Shown: positions 26,316-37,494, counted from the stretch's first letter. The stretch is 64,000 nt of DNA from Rhipicephalus microplus (GCF_043290135.1 NC_134700.1:239509088-239573087), one strand, 5' to 3'. The notes: generated from the sequence alone by a model not told the origin. Program-made: numbers and translations.

Positions 26316-27657
26316 CTCCTGGCCCACGAATTGCTGCGGGCGCATTTCTAGGAAACACAAATGTTTCAAACACAAATGGAAACACAAATGAGGCCACGTT
26401 ACAATTTTGCTGTCTGCTAGCTTTAGGCGACATGCACGAACAATACCGTCGCGTCCCGTAATGTTTTTCAGAACGCGTGTGAGTTTCCAACACAACTTGG
26501 GCAGAGCATCGAGGCTCACTATCACTATATTGCCTTCCGATATACTAATAATGTCCACCACTGGTCTCTTATGAGCGCTTCTAAGGAGTATTAACAATTC
26601 CTTGTACCAGCGATTCCAGAAGTCTTTTTGTAGCTTTTGTCACTGTATCCAAGTTTTAAGAAGCTCCAGCTGGACACCACGTCTGCAGATTGCAAGTCGG
26701 GAAGCGCCGTCAATCGCTTGCCATGTAAGAAGTGGGCAGGTGTTAAGACTTATGGTTCCTCTGGTGCAGAATACAAGTACGTCGGCGGTCTGCTATTTAT
26801 GATCGCTTGAATTTCTGCTAGGACTGTGTTCATTTAACCATAATCTAGAAGAGACCTTCCTACAGCTTTTCCTAAGTTGTCTTTCACAGACCTCACCATA
26901 CGCTCCCAAAATCCACATCACCAAAAAACACGGTCAGCAGAGAGTTTCCACGGGATGCCATGAGCACACAGATAACCGCAGACTTCACTTCCCCTAATAG
27001 TGTCATACAAAGCACGAATTTCGCGGCAAGCACGTTTAAAGGATAAAGCATTGTCACAGTAAATCACTGAAAAGAATCCACGGCGTGCAGTGAAACGCCG
27101 AAAGGCTGCCAAGAAACTGTCTGCTGTGAAGCGTAAAACAAGCTCTTGATGAACAGCGCGTATTACCGCGCAAATTAATAGCACGATGTATGATTTCTGT
27201 GTTGACTCACTTTTCAAGTACAGTGGTCCAATAAAATCTACACCAGTACCGCCAAACGGTTTGGACACATTCACTCGGTCAGCAGGTAGCGCTGCCATAG
27301 GAGTTGTCACAGGCTTCACCTTTAATCGCGCGCATCAGGTACACCACCTGATCACTCTTTTCACAAACTGCTTCGCCTTCGTCACCCAGAAGCGCTCTCG
27401 GAGTTCCGTGATGTTTGTTGCGACTCTTGCGTGCAGAAGCCTCTGGTGTAAGCCGGTGGCGATGTGGTCACCGGGAAGCAGAATCGGTTGTTTTCTGCCC
27501 TCGTGGTTCTCGATATTCCAAATCCTTGTTTGAATTCTCAGCAATTCATCTTCTTCCGCAAGAAATGGGTGCAAAGCCCGAATTGTCGACGCCTTGGGTA
27601 GATCTCGCCCAACCTGGAGAACTGACAATTCAAGGCCGAATCGTTGTTTTTAGGTAA
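26316..27657 (-). pseudogene. BEL/Pao integrase
   Basis: Minus-strand integrase in order. A zinc-binding N-terminal region contains ILLPGDHIATGLHQRLLH and ends RWCT with an in-frame TGA. The catalytic core has GVDFIGPLYLK (first Asp), VIYCDNALSF (second Asp) and FWERMVRSVK (Glu). A linker follows with INSRPPTYLY and LTPAHFLHGKRLT. The C-terminal domain shows GRDGIVRACRLK, a BEL/Pao mark, just before the 3' LTR. Stops and frameshifts occur at several places, including after the core, so it is dead although all three catalytic acidic residues survive. Confidence 0.85.
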
Positions 27658-27835
27658 CGGTGTCTAACTTCCGCATTTTCTTTCGCATCGTCTTCAACAT
27701 CACTCGGATTAGGGGTCAAGTGTTTGAACCATTCTTCGTCTTTTGCCAACCAAACTGGTCTTTGTTACCAATTCTCCCTGTCTGCCAGCGACGTTATTGA
27801 CGTGTCTCAGGAAACTATGCCCGTGGCGTTTTCTT

Positions 27836-27856
27836 GGTGCCGAAACCCGACCCGGT
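27836..27856 (+). promoter_or_regulatory. Second primer-binding-site-like sequence, plus strand
   Basis: TTGGTGCCGAAACCCG lies 15-20 bp before the plus-strand gag frame. It is almost the same as the minus-strand primer-binding site at 28238-28255 but points the other way and has no LTR end immediately before it. Confidence 0.65.
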
Positions 27857-27869
27857 TTAAAGGAGGACC

Positions 27870-28304
27870 ATGGAACGCCTGCGAAACACGGGAGCAGCTA
27901 GACGGCGACACAGCTCTAAGATCATCAATGCCGTTGATGAGGTTCTAGCCTCTAATGAATTTGACTTGGCGGGGCTTCGCAGCATTCTACAGCGACTCGA
28001 CAAAAGCACCGACGAGCTCGCCAAGGCTAACGAAGCACTGCACGCTCACACGACGGATGGTGAAGTGCTGGTGGACATGAACTCGGTGCTAGAGTACGAG
28101 GACCGAACTGCAGGGAGCGTTGGCCTTCTTGAACATCACATCCAGGAGCTGGCTGTCCGAACATCAGGACCAGCCAGGTACAATGTTGAGTTGCCAACCG
28201 ACTCTTCTCTGCCACGTCAAGCAGCCCCGTCAGATATCCCGGGTTTCAGCACCAATGTAAAATCCGAAGACTTCTTTCGTAGAAAACCGGCTTCAAAGGA
28301 CTAA
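27870..28304 (+). pseudogene. BEL/Pao gag N-terminal region, inverted relative to the element
   Basis: The frame starts ATGGAACGCCTGCG and is helix-rich, with RSILQRLDKSTDELAK, EVLVDMNSVLEYEDR and LLEHHIQEL, the layout of the N-terminal gag segment of BEL/Pao elements. The last codons (from about residue 120) read across the antisense primer-binding site and LTR, so the true gag part ends near 28215. Its strand is opposite to the LTRs and integrase that enclose it. Confidence 0.65.
28238..28255 (-). promoter_or_regulatory. Primer-binding site of the BEL/Pao element
   Basis: On the minus strand, TTGGTGCTGAAACCCGGG follows the terminal CA of the 5' LTR without a gap, the expected place for tRNA priming. 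Confidence 0.75.
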
Positions 28305-28439
28305 TACGCCTGGAGATGAAGAGCAGAGCGTCTCGATGTCCGTTTATTGCGGCGTAGATTCAAGAACCACCCCGTGTGCCACGCGTCATCATTCGTCCTT
28401 CTCTTCCTCTAGTGCGCGCTATGTCCACTGTTTTTAACA
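28256..28439 (-). repeat. 5' LTR of the BEL/Pao element
   Basis: 184 bp. On the minus strand it starts TGTTAAAAACAGTGG and ends TTTTACA. It lacks the extra 46 bp seen in the other LTR. Confidence 0.85.
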
Positions 28440-29490
28440 CCTGCCTATTTCCTATGGTGAAGCTGTAGTTGAAGCGAGTAGTATGAACTCAGTAACTTAA
28501 TTTCAACATGGTTGCCCATGTGAATGAACTTAAAGTTCTGAAGGACCACAACTGATAGCTGCATTAGCAGGACAGCTTCTGATTTGGTACAGGCGACGTC
28601 ATATCCCTATTTCAGAAAATATTGTCGCTATAGTGGCATCAATTTCCCTTCATGTTTGACTTTTGCGCAAAATGTTCACGGGTGAGCCACAGCTCGTGGT
28701 GACATGGTGGCGCGGCTCAGAGCTTTCAAATCAGATTCTCAGCGTCAGTGAAGGTGGACACTAACGTGCCACGCTCTTCTGCCTGCAGTTTAGGCAAGTC
28801 AATTGGGAGTAACCTGCCGCGCAGCCAGTGGCAACAGTATGCCGTCTGGGGCCCCCCAAACTGTTGTAAACAGGCAACATCATTAAGTAGTTCATGCACT
28901 TACTGTTCCTGAATAGCAAGCGGCCAAGAAATGCTACGCAACGAACAGAAAAAAAGTCAACCATACAAATTAGCACGAAATGATAGACGACGTATTCTTC
29001 TATCAGGTGACACTTTAATGAATGCTGCAACACAGTCCTCTGAAACGTAAATGCACAATGTCTTATTTTCGCTTATGTAGACAAGCAGGTTCTCCACGCC
29101 ATGAATCGAGAATAGGGAACATTTGTTACAGCCCGATAAATATAAAGTCAACTTAAATTGTGTCCTCTTATGAAGCTATCCATGAAAATAGGACGGACAT
29201 TTACTAACTTCATTTTCTCATGATAGTACGCGAGTAATCATCCCTTTCAGAGAAAGTTTCTTAAAAGGCAAAAAAAAAAAAACTGAAGGTTTTACATAGC
29301 CGGCATGACTTGAGCTATTTGAATTGGTCAGTGAGCATAAAAACTGAAACAATTCGTAATCCTGTTATGCACATGAGGTCGTCTAAATAAGCCTGATGCA
29401 GTGTAAGGCCGGGAAGCCTACGTCTCAACGATCGATGCACTGAAGTTGAAGCCCTTTCTTGTAGGCTTAATTCTCGTGAAACAGAAGAAA
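28440..29490. other. Unassigned interval
   Basis: Two overlapping minus-strand frames (28761-29033, 28957-29151) are not recognisable. No repeat is recognised. Confidence 0.4.
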
Positions 29491-29506
29491 GAGAGAGAGA
29501 TTGACT

Positions 29507-30079
29507 TTATTTAAACATATCCTGAGGAGGCTGAGAAAGGGCCATCCCGACCATTAATTCAACCTGGGGGCTCCGCCCAGGATGGCGCTGGCAGCCGAAG
29601 GCTTGTAGCGATGTCCCGGGTCCTCTGGACGCCTGTAGTTGCTGCTTGTATTGATTGCTCTTGAGGGCTTCCTGCCAAGCCTCTTGGGTATTCAGTTGTG
29701 CTGCGCTATGGGTAGGGCACAGCCAGAGCATGTGTTCGAAATTGCAATAGGGATGGTTGCAAAGAGAGCACGTGGGTGGTGTGTCGGGGTTGACTCTGTG
29801 TAAGGTGAATGGTGTTATGTACGTACGTGTTTGCAATCTTCTGAGAGTTAGAGCTCGTGCTTTGTTAAGTTTTGGGAGTGGTGCTGGGAAGGCACGTCTT
29901 TGTCCCCGGTAATGTGAGGTGATGTCGTGGTGTGTGGGTGCTTTGTCCTGGCTGCAGAGATTCTCGTACCACTCACTCATCGAGGGGTCGTTGTTCGTGG
30001 CATGGCGTGTGAGCTCACGCGCCAGGCGGTTGACCTCTTCGTTGGGATTGCGGTGGTCAAGTCCCGGTAACTTTCCCAT
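29507..30079 (-). pseudogene. LINE family A ORF2 C-terminus with CCHC-like knuckle
   Basis: About 190 codons open. It begins within the last RNase H motif (the frame upstream reads VSWFPAHMG) and continues with NPNEEVNRLARELTRHA, PTHHDITSHYR, LNKARALTLRRLQT and the knuckle CSLCNHPYCNFEHMLWLC. It ends with a stop 15 bp before the end of the element. The region is colinear with the family B copies. Confidence 0.85.
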
Positions 30080-30133
30080 GTGGGCTGGGAACCAGGATAC
30101 GTAGATTTGAGCTTTCTCTTCTTTAATAAGGAT

Positions 30134-30805
30134 TTATTCGCTCTCGTACTCTCTTATTGCGTTGACGGTAAGTTTTCCAATGCTTCTAGCTACCAGGCAA
30201 GCCGCGAACGTTCGTGCCGCCGTCTTAGAGTCTGTGTATATTGTGGAGTAGGCTTGGCAGCTTTGCAAGGCTAGCGCGATCGCCATTTCCTCTGCTTCGT
30301 GAATATGGCTTGTTTGGACGGTTGCCGCTGCGTTTATGAGGTTTCCGTCTATATCAACGACCGCTATGGCAAACGCCTCCCTGCCGTTGTAGCGGGCGGC
30401 ATCTAGGAATTGCGCGTGCATGTTGTGTTTTTTTTCCTTGTTTATGAGCGCCCTCGCTCTGTCCTTCCTTCGCCCTTTGTTGAACGTAGGGTGAACGTTG
30501 CGGGGTATTGGCTCAACCCTAATGTGTTTCCTCACGTCATTACCAAGTTGTGTTCTTTTCTCTGGTTGAAAAATTAAGCAAATGCCTGCGTCTCGTAGGA
30601 TGAGATGGCCTGCCTGCGTCAACGACAGGCGTGTGATCTGTGCCACTCTCTGAGCCTGAAAAATTTCTTCGGCTGCAGACTAAGTTGCTCGAGTTTCTCG
30701 TTGCTCGTGCTATTGGGCAAGCCGAGTGCCGTTTTCAGTCCCTTGCGGAGCATGGAGTCTACCTTTTTGATTTCAGCCCTCGTAAGTTTCAGAAAGGGGA
30801 ACGCG
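30134..30805 (-). pseudogene. LINE family A RNase H
   Basis: The RNase H domain shows AQFLDAARYNG (Asp), EAEEMAIALAL (Glu) and TIYTDSKTAARTF (Asp); the His motif lies across the stop at 30134-30136. Upstream residues PIPRNVHPTFNKGRRK match PIPRN-type residues in family B. The part before about 30646 contains further stops. Confidence 0.85.
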
Positions 30806-30833
30806 TAGCTATGTGACTTACGAGAAAGGCGTG

Positions 30834-32130
30834 CTATGCTTTCATGATGTTGTCTTCTAGGAGGCCTGCTCTCTTGTCGGCGATTCCAGCAATGCCTCTT
30901 GCAAAATTGTTCGTGCTTTTTTCAAGGCGCTTGAGTGCTTCATTGTTGTGGTCCTCCTCGGCGCTTAACGTTAGCCCTAGTACCTGGACCGTATATACTT
31001 GCGGTATCGTTTGGTTGTTCTCAGCTTTGAGCAATACTTGCTGCTCCTTCTCACCCAAATTTCGTCGAGGATGAAAGAGCGTTAGAGTAGATTTAGTGGA
31101 GAGAGTGCGAGTCCAGTTGGCTTAAGAAATTCTTCAGTTGTAGTCAGTGCTTGTTGAAGGATTCCTTCCAAGGCACCATATGAGCGGCCACATGGGGCCC
31201 ATATGGTAATATCATCCGCGTATATTGCATGGGGCACGGATGGGATTTGAGCGAGCTTCAGCTTCTCCGACAACCTGTACATCGCCACATTAAAGATCAA
31301 TGGCGAGAGCACTGACCCTTGTGGGGTGCCGATATTTCCGAGTCATTCGGGTTCGCCGCATTGCTCTCCTATGCGTATGGTGGCGGTTCGGTACGCCAGA
31401 AAGCCTTTAATGTAGTTGTATAATTTCTCGCCTAGGTTCATGTGCGATATTTCACCCAGTATGTGTTCATGTTTTACGGTGTCAAAAGACTTGGCGAGGT
31501 CCGGGGCTAATACGGCTTTGGGCGCGTGGAGCAGCCCGTAACATATGTGTTCTCTTAACATAAACATGGCGTCCTGTGTGGATAGTGCCCTGCGGAAGCC
31601 AATAATGTTGTGTCGAAAGAGCCCATTGCTCTCAATGTGGTCCGTGATACGGTTGAGTATTGCATGCTCAGCTACTTTTCCAGCGCAAGATGTGAGCGAT
31701 ATGGGCCTTGAGTTATCGATGCTCAGTGGTTTTTCAGGTTTTGGGGTGAGCGAAACCTTTGCACCACGTCATTATTCCGGCACAGTACCCGTTTCCCATG
31801 TCTCATTTATCTTCTTACTAATGATTGCAATTGCTTTATCGTCTAAATTCCATAGCAGTTTATTCTCGATGCCATCTGGCCCTGGCACCGATCTGCCATT
31901 GAGTTGCTGTAGAGCATACCGTACTTCAGCTTCGCTGAATGGCTCGTCTAGCTTTTCTTGCGGTCGACCTCCCTATGAGGGATTTTTTTTGTTTTCCCAG
32001 GCTACTGCTTTGCTTTCCAGTGGAAAATATTTTTGGCCTAGCGTTTTGAGAAGAGCTTGGGATCCACCACTATCCTGGGTGTGCTTGTGCACCAATTGTT
32101 CAATTTGCAGCTGGGTGCCGCCTCTGGTGG
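30834..32130 (-). pseudogene. LINE family A reverse transcriptase
   Basis: Reading in the N- to C-terminal direction on the minus strand: NGRSVPGPDGIENKLLWNL, NSRPISLTSCAGKVAEHA, APDLAKSFDTVKHEH (catalytic Asp motif), TPQGSVLSPLIFN and HAIYADDITIW (YADD). All main reverse transcriptase blocks are present. Stops interrupt the frame near 31340, near 31082, and in the part before 31567; a TAATGA pair lies near 31770. Confidence 0.9.
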
Positions 32131-32170
32131 GTTTGTCGCTGTCCGCCATTAGGTGTTTGAGCAGCCCCCA

Positions 32171-33241
32171 TTAGCTTCTCCTCCTCATTTTGCCATCTGC
32201 TTCGTCGCATGTGTTGTTCCACTGCTGGGCGCAGAGCGTTTTGGCGTGAGATTCAATTTCGCGGCCAAGGTCCGCGATTTTTGTGCGTAAGTGTCTGTTG
32301 AGCTTGTTTTTACGCCACGCTTCTTTTAGGTCATGCTTTTTCTGCAGCAAACTGGCCAGGTGAAAATCCATGAGCTGGATGGATTCATCAGTCTCGACTT
32401 CTTTGGTGGCCTCATTCCCTGCCCTTTTTAATTCATTTAAGAGGGCTTCATATGATAGTTCTGTATTGCCCTTCTGCTCCCTTATTTTACGGAACTGGTC
32501 CCAGTCTGTGATTTTGAATTTTCTTAGTGCTTTCGCCTCATTCTCAACGGTAATTTCCAGGATGCAGTGATCGCTACCTATGTCTTCGGCGAGGTTATCC
32601 CAGGTAGCTCTGACGCTCTTGGTGAAGGTTAAGTCCGGCATTGTGTCCCGCTGTACCGAATTACCTCTTCTTGAAGGGAGGGCAAGGTTGTTTGTCAGCT
32701 GCTGGTCCAGCGCATTCGCGCTTTCTGCTAACTTGGTGCCTTTGCCTTCGCTTTTTGAGTATTCCCATTCGATGCTCCTGGCGTTAAAATCGCCCGCTAC
32801 TATGAGCGGATTCTCACCCGCCATTTTTACCGCCGAGGTAAGCAGTCTGTTGAGATATCTTTTCTTATCTGATGGAGGACTGTAAGCATTGAGCACAAAG
32901 ATGCTTCTTTTAACAGCCCTGTGTGGTAAGATTTCCACCGGGACCGTTTGCAGGCCTTTTTTGTATACGGGGGCGTCCCTTTCGGCGAAAACTATGTCCT
33001 TCCGGATGTGTGTAGCCACTCCTCGCGCCTTGTTCTGCTCGGGGTGCAGGGTCAGCCTGGCTACCCTGTACCCCTGTATGCCAATGCTTTTAGCAGTTTT
33101 GCTTTCTCCAGATTTCTGTGGCAATATTATATGGGGCTTTTTTTTACCGGCTAGCAATAGTTGCGTTAGTGCTGCTTTGCGTTTCTGAAGTGAGTTACAG
33201 TTCCCCTGCCAGATCTTAATCTCGTTACGGTCAGCGGCCAA
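32171..33241 (-). pseudogene. LINE family A APE-type endonuclease
   Basis: About 356 codons are open. Endonuclease landmarks are EIKIWQGNCNSLQKRK (Asn), PHIILPQKSGE, GVATHIRKDI, LNAYSPP, LIVAGDFNAR (Asp and Asn), TMPDLTF and GSDHCIL (Asp-His). In the third motif the expected catalytic Glu (usually LQE) is Lys, which should abolish nicking. The frame overlaps the end of ORF1 by a few bases. No ATG starts it in register, so expression would depend on the ORF1 termination site. Confidence 0.9.
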
Positions 33242-34254
33242 TTTGGCTTGGTAGCTTGTGTGCGTCGCGACTCGTTATTTCCGCGAGATTGCGTGCTTTT
33301 ACTGGTCGGACTTTAGCTCTAGAAGTAATGATCGGCACGCTTGCCATAACTGCTGGTTTGTCCGCGCTTAGGTTCGGAGGAGCACCTGCCACAGGTGGGT
33401 TGGCTACCATCTTCTCCAGGCTCGCGAACCTCTGGTCAGCTTTGTCAGTGTAAGTCTTAAAGGTTTCCATAAACTTGGCAAGCGTGTTCACCAACGTACC
33501 AATGTTGTCGTTGAGCTTAGTTGTCGCGGACTCAAAATTTGTCTGTGGGGCTTTTTTATCGATCGAGACCATCTCGATCTCCTCCGTCGTGTCGCTGTCG
33601 CTGTCTACGGCTTTGCGTTTGTGTGTGTTGTGGATCATTTGTTGTGTGCGTGTTGTCGGTGGTGCCGATGAGCTCGACAGGTTAATTCCGTGGCAGCTCT
33701 CTATTCTAGCTATTGAGGCCCGGAGCTCTTCAAGCTCCTTCTTGAGGGCCCTGTTTTCTTGTTCAAGCGCTACAATACGAGAATCGGGAACATGCTCTGG
33801 CTGTGCCTTACCCTTGGGCTGGCTACTTGTGCTTCGTGATTCACCTGCAACCCTGCTGGCCCAGGAGCCATTGTTCGGCGGCTGCTGCTGCTGTTGCTGC
33901 TGCTGCGTGGCTGTTGGTCGCGTTCTCGATCGGGATCTGGAGCACTCCCGAGATGACCGGCGGTTGTCGGATCCCGACAGGGTTGAGGGGCGCCCTCCGG
34001 AACGAGAACGGCCTCTGGATTAAAAACGCCTTCTGGATCGGGAACACCCTGTGGATCGGGATCTCCCCCTGGACGGAGAATGGTGATGGACGCTCGAGGC
34101 GTTCTTTCGTCCTGGCACCTGGTTGTGGCAGGGTTTCTTGAACGTGACAGATGTTGGTGCGTCTTGACGTTGTTATGCTTACCACTCTTGCTTTCTGCGT
34201 CTTATTCTCCATCTCACTATGTATGGAATGTGGACACAACTGGTCAAGAGCAGA

Positions 34255-34968
34255 GTCCGAGCAACTGAATGTGCTTCTCAGGAAAGTTATCAAGAAGGCC
34301 CTGGGCCTACCCATACATACCAGCACCGAACGGTTCTTGAGCTTGGCATACACAACAGGCTCGAAGAAATAGCAGAAGCCCGAGAGAGAGCACAGTTTGC
34401 AAGGTTATCTACAACAAGGTCGGGGAGAATGATCCTGCAGGAGCTGGGCCAACACCCAGTAGCAATAAGACGCAATTACAACGATATCCCTGACAACATC
34501 AGGGAGACTATAACGGTATCTCCTATACCAAGAAACATGCATCCAGAACACAACGTCGGAAGAAGAGTAGTGAGGGCCAGGACTATACTTCGTCAAGTCT
34601 CAAACGAGGAACGAGGGGTCGTATTTGTTGACGCGGCTTCCTACGCCAATGGGAAAGCGTTTGCGGCAGTGGTGGTCGATGGGGCTGGCCATGTCGTCAA
34701 CTCAACGACGATCAGGACGAAAGACCCAATCATTGTGGAACAGGTGGCCATCGCCTTAGCACTCAAGATGGATAACATTGAAGTCCTCTACAGTGATTCC
34801 ATGGCAGCACTACGGGCGTTCACCAAGGGGACGGTCTCTGAACAAACGCTGAGAGTACTGCAAGGCAAGAACATAACGCATCATCTTCTGAGTTGGTTCC
34901 CAGCTCACCTTGGGGAAATCAACGATTCCCCTCCCAATCTCGATGAAGCAGCACACGAGGCGGTGTGA
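34255..34968 (+). pseudogene. LINE family B RNase H
   Basis: About 235 codons in one frame after an early shift near 34300. VSPIPRNMHPEHNVGRR is followed by RNase H motifs VVFVDAASY (Asp), IIVEQVAIALAL (Glu), VLYSDSMAALRA (Asp) and LSWFPAHLGE (His). The fourth acidic position is not in the usual place: NLDEAAHEAV replaces an ...NExAD motif, as in the other family B copies. A TGA at 34966-34968 ends the frame. Confidence 0.8.
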
Positions 34969-34995
34969 GAACTCTCGAACCGCGCCACCCCGGAG

Positions 34996-35421
34996 ATGCG
35001 TTCTACCGGTGAAGGAGATAACCGGGAAATTCTTACAACATATAACGAGCTCACTAAACATTTCTACCTGTCTAGAAGGATCTTCCCTCCACCTCACAAA
35101 AATCTAACCCGGCCCCAAGCACTTACATTAAGGCTTTTGAAAATGCGGATGTACCCTACTTTGAAAATGTTACACATCATGTACCCTGACCTATACCCAA
35201 GTAATCTTTGTCCACATTGTGGGGAAATAGCTTCATTAGAACACATGCTCTGGCAGTGCACCAAATTCGCTCATATATCGAACATCACCTCTGCCAGATG
35301 GGAGGCGGCAATCCGCAGCTCGTCCTTGGCAGATCAGCTCTGGGCTGTCCACCAAGCCCGCGAGGCGGCTGAGGAGTTTGGCATCTCAGTCCCCACGTGG
35401 GAGCTGCCCGCAACACAGTGA
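34996..35421 (+). pseudogene. LINE family B C-terminal domain
   Basis: About 141 codons ending at the natural-looking stop before the UTR. It contains TTYNELTKHFYLSRRIFPPP, LTRPQALTLRLLKMRMYP and the intact knuckle CPHCGEIASLEHMLWQC, then a WAVHQAREAAEEFGISVPTW end. It matches 17471-17812 and the end of the 45 kb copy. Confidence 0.85.
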
Positions 35422-35452
35422 TTTGTGTTTTGGAGGACTAAATAAAAGTTTA

Positions 35453-35478
35453 ACCAATCCAATCCAATCCAATCCAAT
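35453..35478 (+). repeat. (CCAAT)n tail of the nested LINE
   Basis: Five CCAAT units directly follow AATAAAAGTTTAA and mark the 3' end of the inserted LINE. Confidence 0.9.
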
Positions 35479-36480
35479 GGAATGTGGAAGCGTCTTTTGC
35501 ATTCGCAATCTCTGGTGGCGTGATTGCCATCGCAAAGCTTGCATTTCGGCTCGCAGTGATGCCCGCCGTCTTCATGTAGCACTTCACCGCAGTTGTGACA
35601 TTTCTTCCTCGTTGCATTTGTGTGCCGGCAAACATCGCGATGGCCGACTCCTCCGCACGTTCTGCAAACATCGACTTGTCGCTTGTAGAGCAAGCAGGGA
35701 ACCATGGCGGTTCCGCACATCACTGTGCTCGGCACGCGCAACCCGTCAAAGAGGATTGCGACGACTTTGGTAATGCGTTTTGCCTCGATGGCATTGGGAT
35801 TTCGGTAGTGCACAATCAGGTGTTTGAGCGTTGCGTCGTCAAGGGAGAGGTCAAAGTTCTTGATGACGCCCTTGCATGTATTATAGGGCGCGGCCACGTA
35901 TGCGGCAACTTCGAACTAGCCTTGGTTTGTGTGCAGTTTCTGCACGTTCACGTATGATGTAGCATTATTTTGGTGCGGCGTAGAAATAACAATGATGTTT
36001 TGCATATTGTTGGGGCAGATCGTGTTCTCCCGTGCTTGTTCGTCGGTGATCTGGGCGGCCATGATGACGGCTCTCGCCAGCGGCACGAGGTCGACTCTGG
36101 CTACGTCCAATCCTCCTTTGGGTCTTATAATTACCCTGATCTGGTCCTTGGGTAGGCGGGGTAGCCTGGAAGTGGATACCACACGGTGTAGTGCTGATTA
36201 ACTTTTTTGAAGCCCTTGAGGTGCATCGGCTGGTTGTTGTGCTCGACCGTCCCAGCGGCCAGCTCCTCGTTCGGCGGAGTCGTCTGTCTTCGGCGTCCCA
36301 TGGCAGTGGCCCATCCTGGTCAGTCGAAGATCTCCGCGCATACTTCCATTCCCTCCACGGTTATGGTGGAAGGCATTATCAGTGCCTGGTTGTCGGCTGC
36401 GACGTGCGGAGGTTGATCCAGTAGCTGCCGCGTCTGGCCGAGCCTTTGGCTACGTGTAATGGCTGTACTCCTCGCCAACC

Positions 36481-37494
36481 CTAGGTGTGGTTAGGGTTAG
36501 CGGGGACGCTCGCCGCGTCGCAACTTGTAAAGTCTAAAAATATGTCTAAGAGTTCACTCACCGCCAAAACTGGCGTCTCGACTGAAATAGTAGAGCTTGC
36601 TTGTTCGAATAAGCACAAAGCCAAGTGATCTTGGAGCAAAGAAACGACCGAAAACATTTAGAAAAGCGGCAGCCGACATTTTCCCGTCCGCGCTCCTCGA
36701 CGCCACCTAGCGATCCTCGTGAAACAAAAAGACGCATAACCATAGAAAGAGAGAGTCTGCATGCGTAGTGATATAGACCTAAAAAACCTCACGTGCCCTT
36801 ATGAACACTATAGTGCTCTTTAACCTGTTAGAAACCCAAGCCATTTTTTACCGAGGAAACGCTTAATTTCATGGAATCATACTCCGTGAGCCAGTCGTAA
36901 AATTTCAGCAAGATGGCAAGCTCTGCCTACACCTTCCCCTACTGTCAAACTAAGCTTAAGTAAACTAGGATTAGTTTAAGCAAACTATGGTACAAGCTAC
37001 TTTCATATTTTTCAGCCCGAGTGACACCCCTCACAATTATTCACATGACGAAGCAAAGGATGTGAGGGTAGAAAGTTTCGTCTTGTTTGATCACTCAAGG
37101 TTTTTCTCCGTGGTTGTTGGCACGCATCTTCAATATCGAAAATATTCTTGAAGGCAGCCTGTTTGTTGATAAACGTTGAACCAATTTAAGGTGAACCAAC
37201 CAGGAAAAGTCGTATGACAACTACTCCAGGAAATAATTTGACATATTAGCTCCCTTTTGTATAGCCCTCCGAAATTTTGTTTCCGTACTCGATAGCCAAT
37301 CAACCTATTTCTAGGAGCGGCGCTATTCAAGCATTTCGTCGCACCACGTAGTGAGCACAGGAATCATCATTGTCATGAAACTCGTATATACTCGTTTCGT
37401 CCTCTTCAACTTCTGCTTCGCACCTTCAACACGTGCGCCGATTTATGGGGCGTGGAGTACAAAAACTATAACAGGCAAGCTTGTTTCGCGACTA
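36481..37494. other. Unassigned interval
   Basis: No domain is recognised. The sequence left of about 36530 may still hold 5'UTR of the family A LINE. Confidence 0.4.

Larger units (their letters stand above)
26086..28439 (-). mobile_element. BEL/Pao LTR retrotransposon, deleted and rearranged
   Basis: Two direct repeats at 26086-26315 and 28256-28439 bound the element. Read on the minus strand each starts TG (TGTTAAAAACAG in the intact copy) and ends TTTACA. A minus-strand primer-binding site, TTGGTGCTGAAACCCGGG, lies directly inside the 5' LTR (28238-28255). A minus-strand integrase reaches the 3' LTR. CGTGC (26081-26085) and CCTGC (28440-28444) may be a 5-bp target duplication with one mismatch. 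Only about 2.35 kb remains of an element usually 6-7 kb long; protease, reverse transcriptase and RNase H are missing and a gag block is inverted. Confidence 0.85.
34215..35482 (+). mobile_element. LINE 3' fragment (family B) nested in family A ORF1
   Basis: Plus-strand 5'-truncated LINE. It starts at ATGTATGGAATGTGGACAC within the region between reverse transcriptase and RNase H and ends in a (CCAAT)n tail at 35453-35478. Both sides are minus-strand family A ORF1 sequence, so this insertion is younger than that element. No clear target duplication is visible; GCGTCTT occurs on both sides and may be part of one. Confidence 0.9.
33231..36301 (-). pseudogene. LINE family A ORF1 (gag-like), split by a nested LINE
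   Basis: The likely start is the ATG at 36301. A first part contains LPRLPKDQIRVIIRPKGGL, an in-frame TAG after about residue 88 of that segment, APYNTCKGVI, and three cysteine-rich knuckles in CRTCGGVGHRDVC, CHNCGEVLHEDGGHHC and CKLCDGNHATRDC. This part ends at about 35484 where another LINE is inserted. After the insertion it resumes at about 34210 with an Arg/Ser-dipeptide region, a run of eight Gln, a coiled-coil-like ALEQENRALKKELEELRAS and a C-terminus ending KLPSQIGR at 33231. The protein would bind element RNA. Confidence 0.85.
29491..36480 (-). mobile_element. Near full-length LINE (family A), degenerate, with nested insertion
   Basis: A two-ORF LINE is laid out on the minus strand: ORF1 with CCHC knuckles (36301 to 33231), then ORF2 with APE endonuclease, reverse transcriptase, RNase H and C-terminal knuckle (33241 to 29507), then a short UTR with TAAATAAAGT and a (CT)n tail. 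Without the nested fragment at 34215-35482 it is about 5.7 kb. It has stops and frameshifts throughout and a lost endonuclease Glu, so it is dead. The domain order fits RNase H-bearing I-type LINEs common in ticks; the 5' end is approximate. Confidence 0.9.

Noticed and set aside
31545..32174. Plus-strand frame of 209 codons
   Set aside because: It is antisense to the recognisable LINE reverse transcriptase on the minus strand.
33475..34023. Plus-strand frame of 182 codons
   Set aside because: It is antisense to LINE ORF1; the Gln run on the minus strand reads as Cys or Ala on this strand.
36484..36505. Telomere-like TTAGGGTTAG
   Set aside because: One or two units only, at the 5' end of a LINE; no array, and arthropod telomeres usually use TTAGG.
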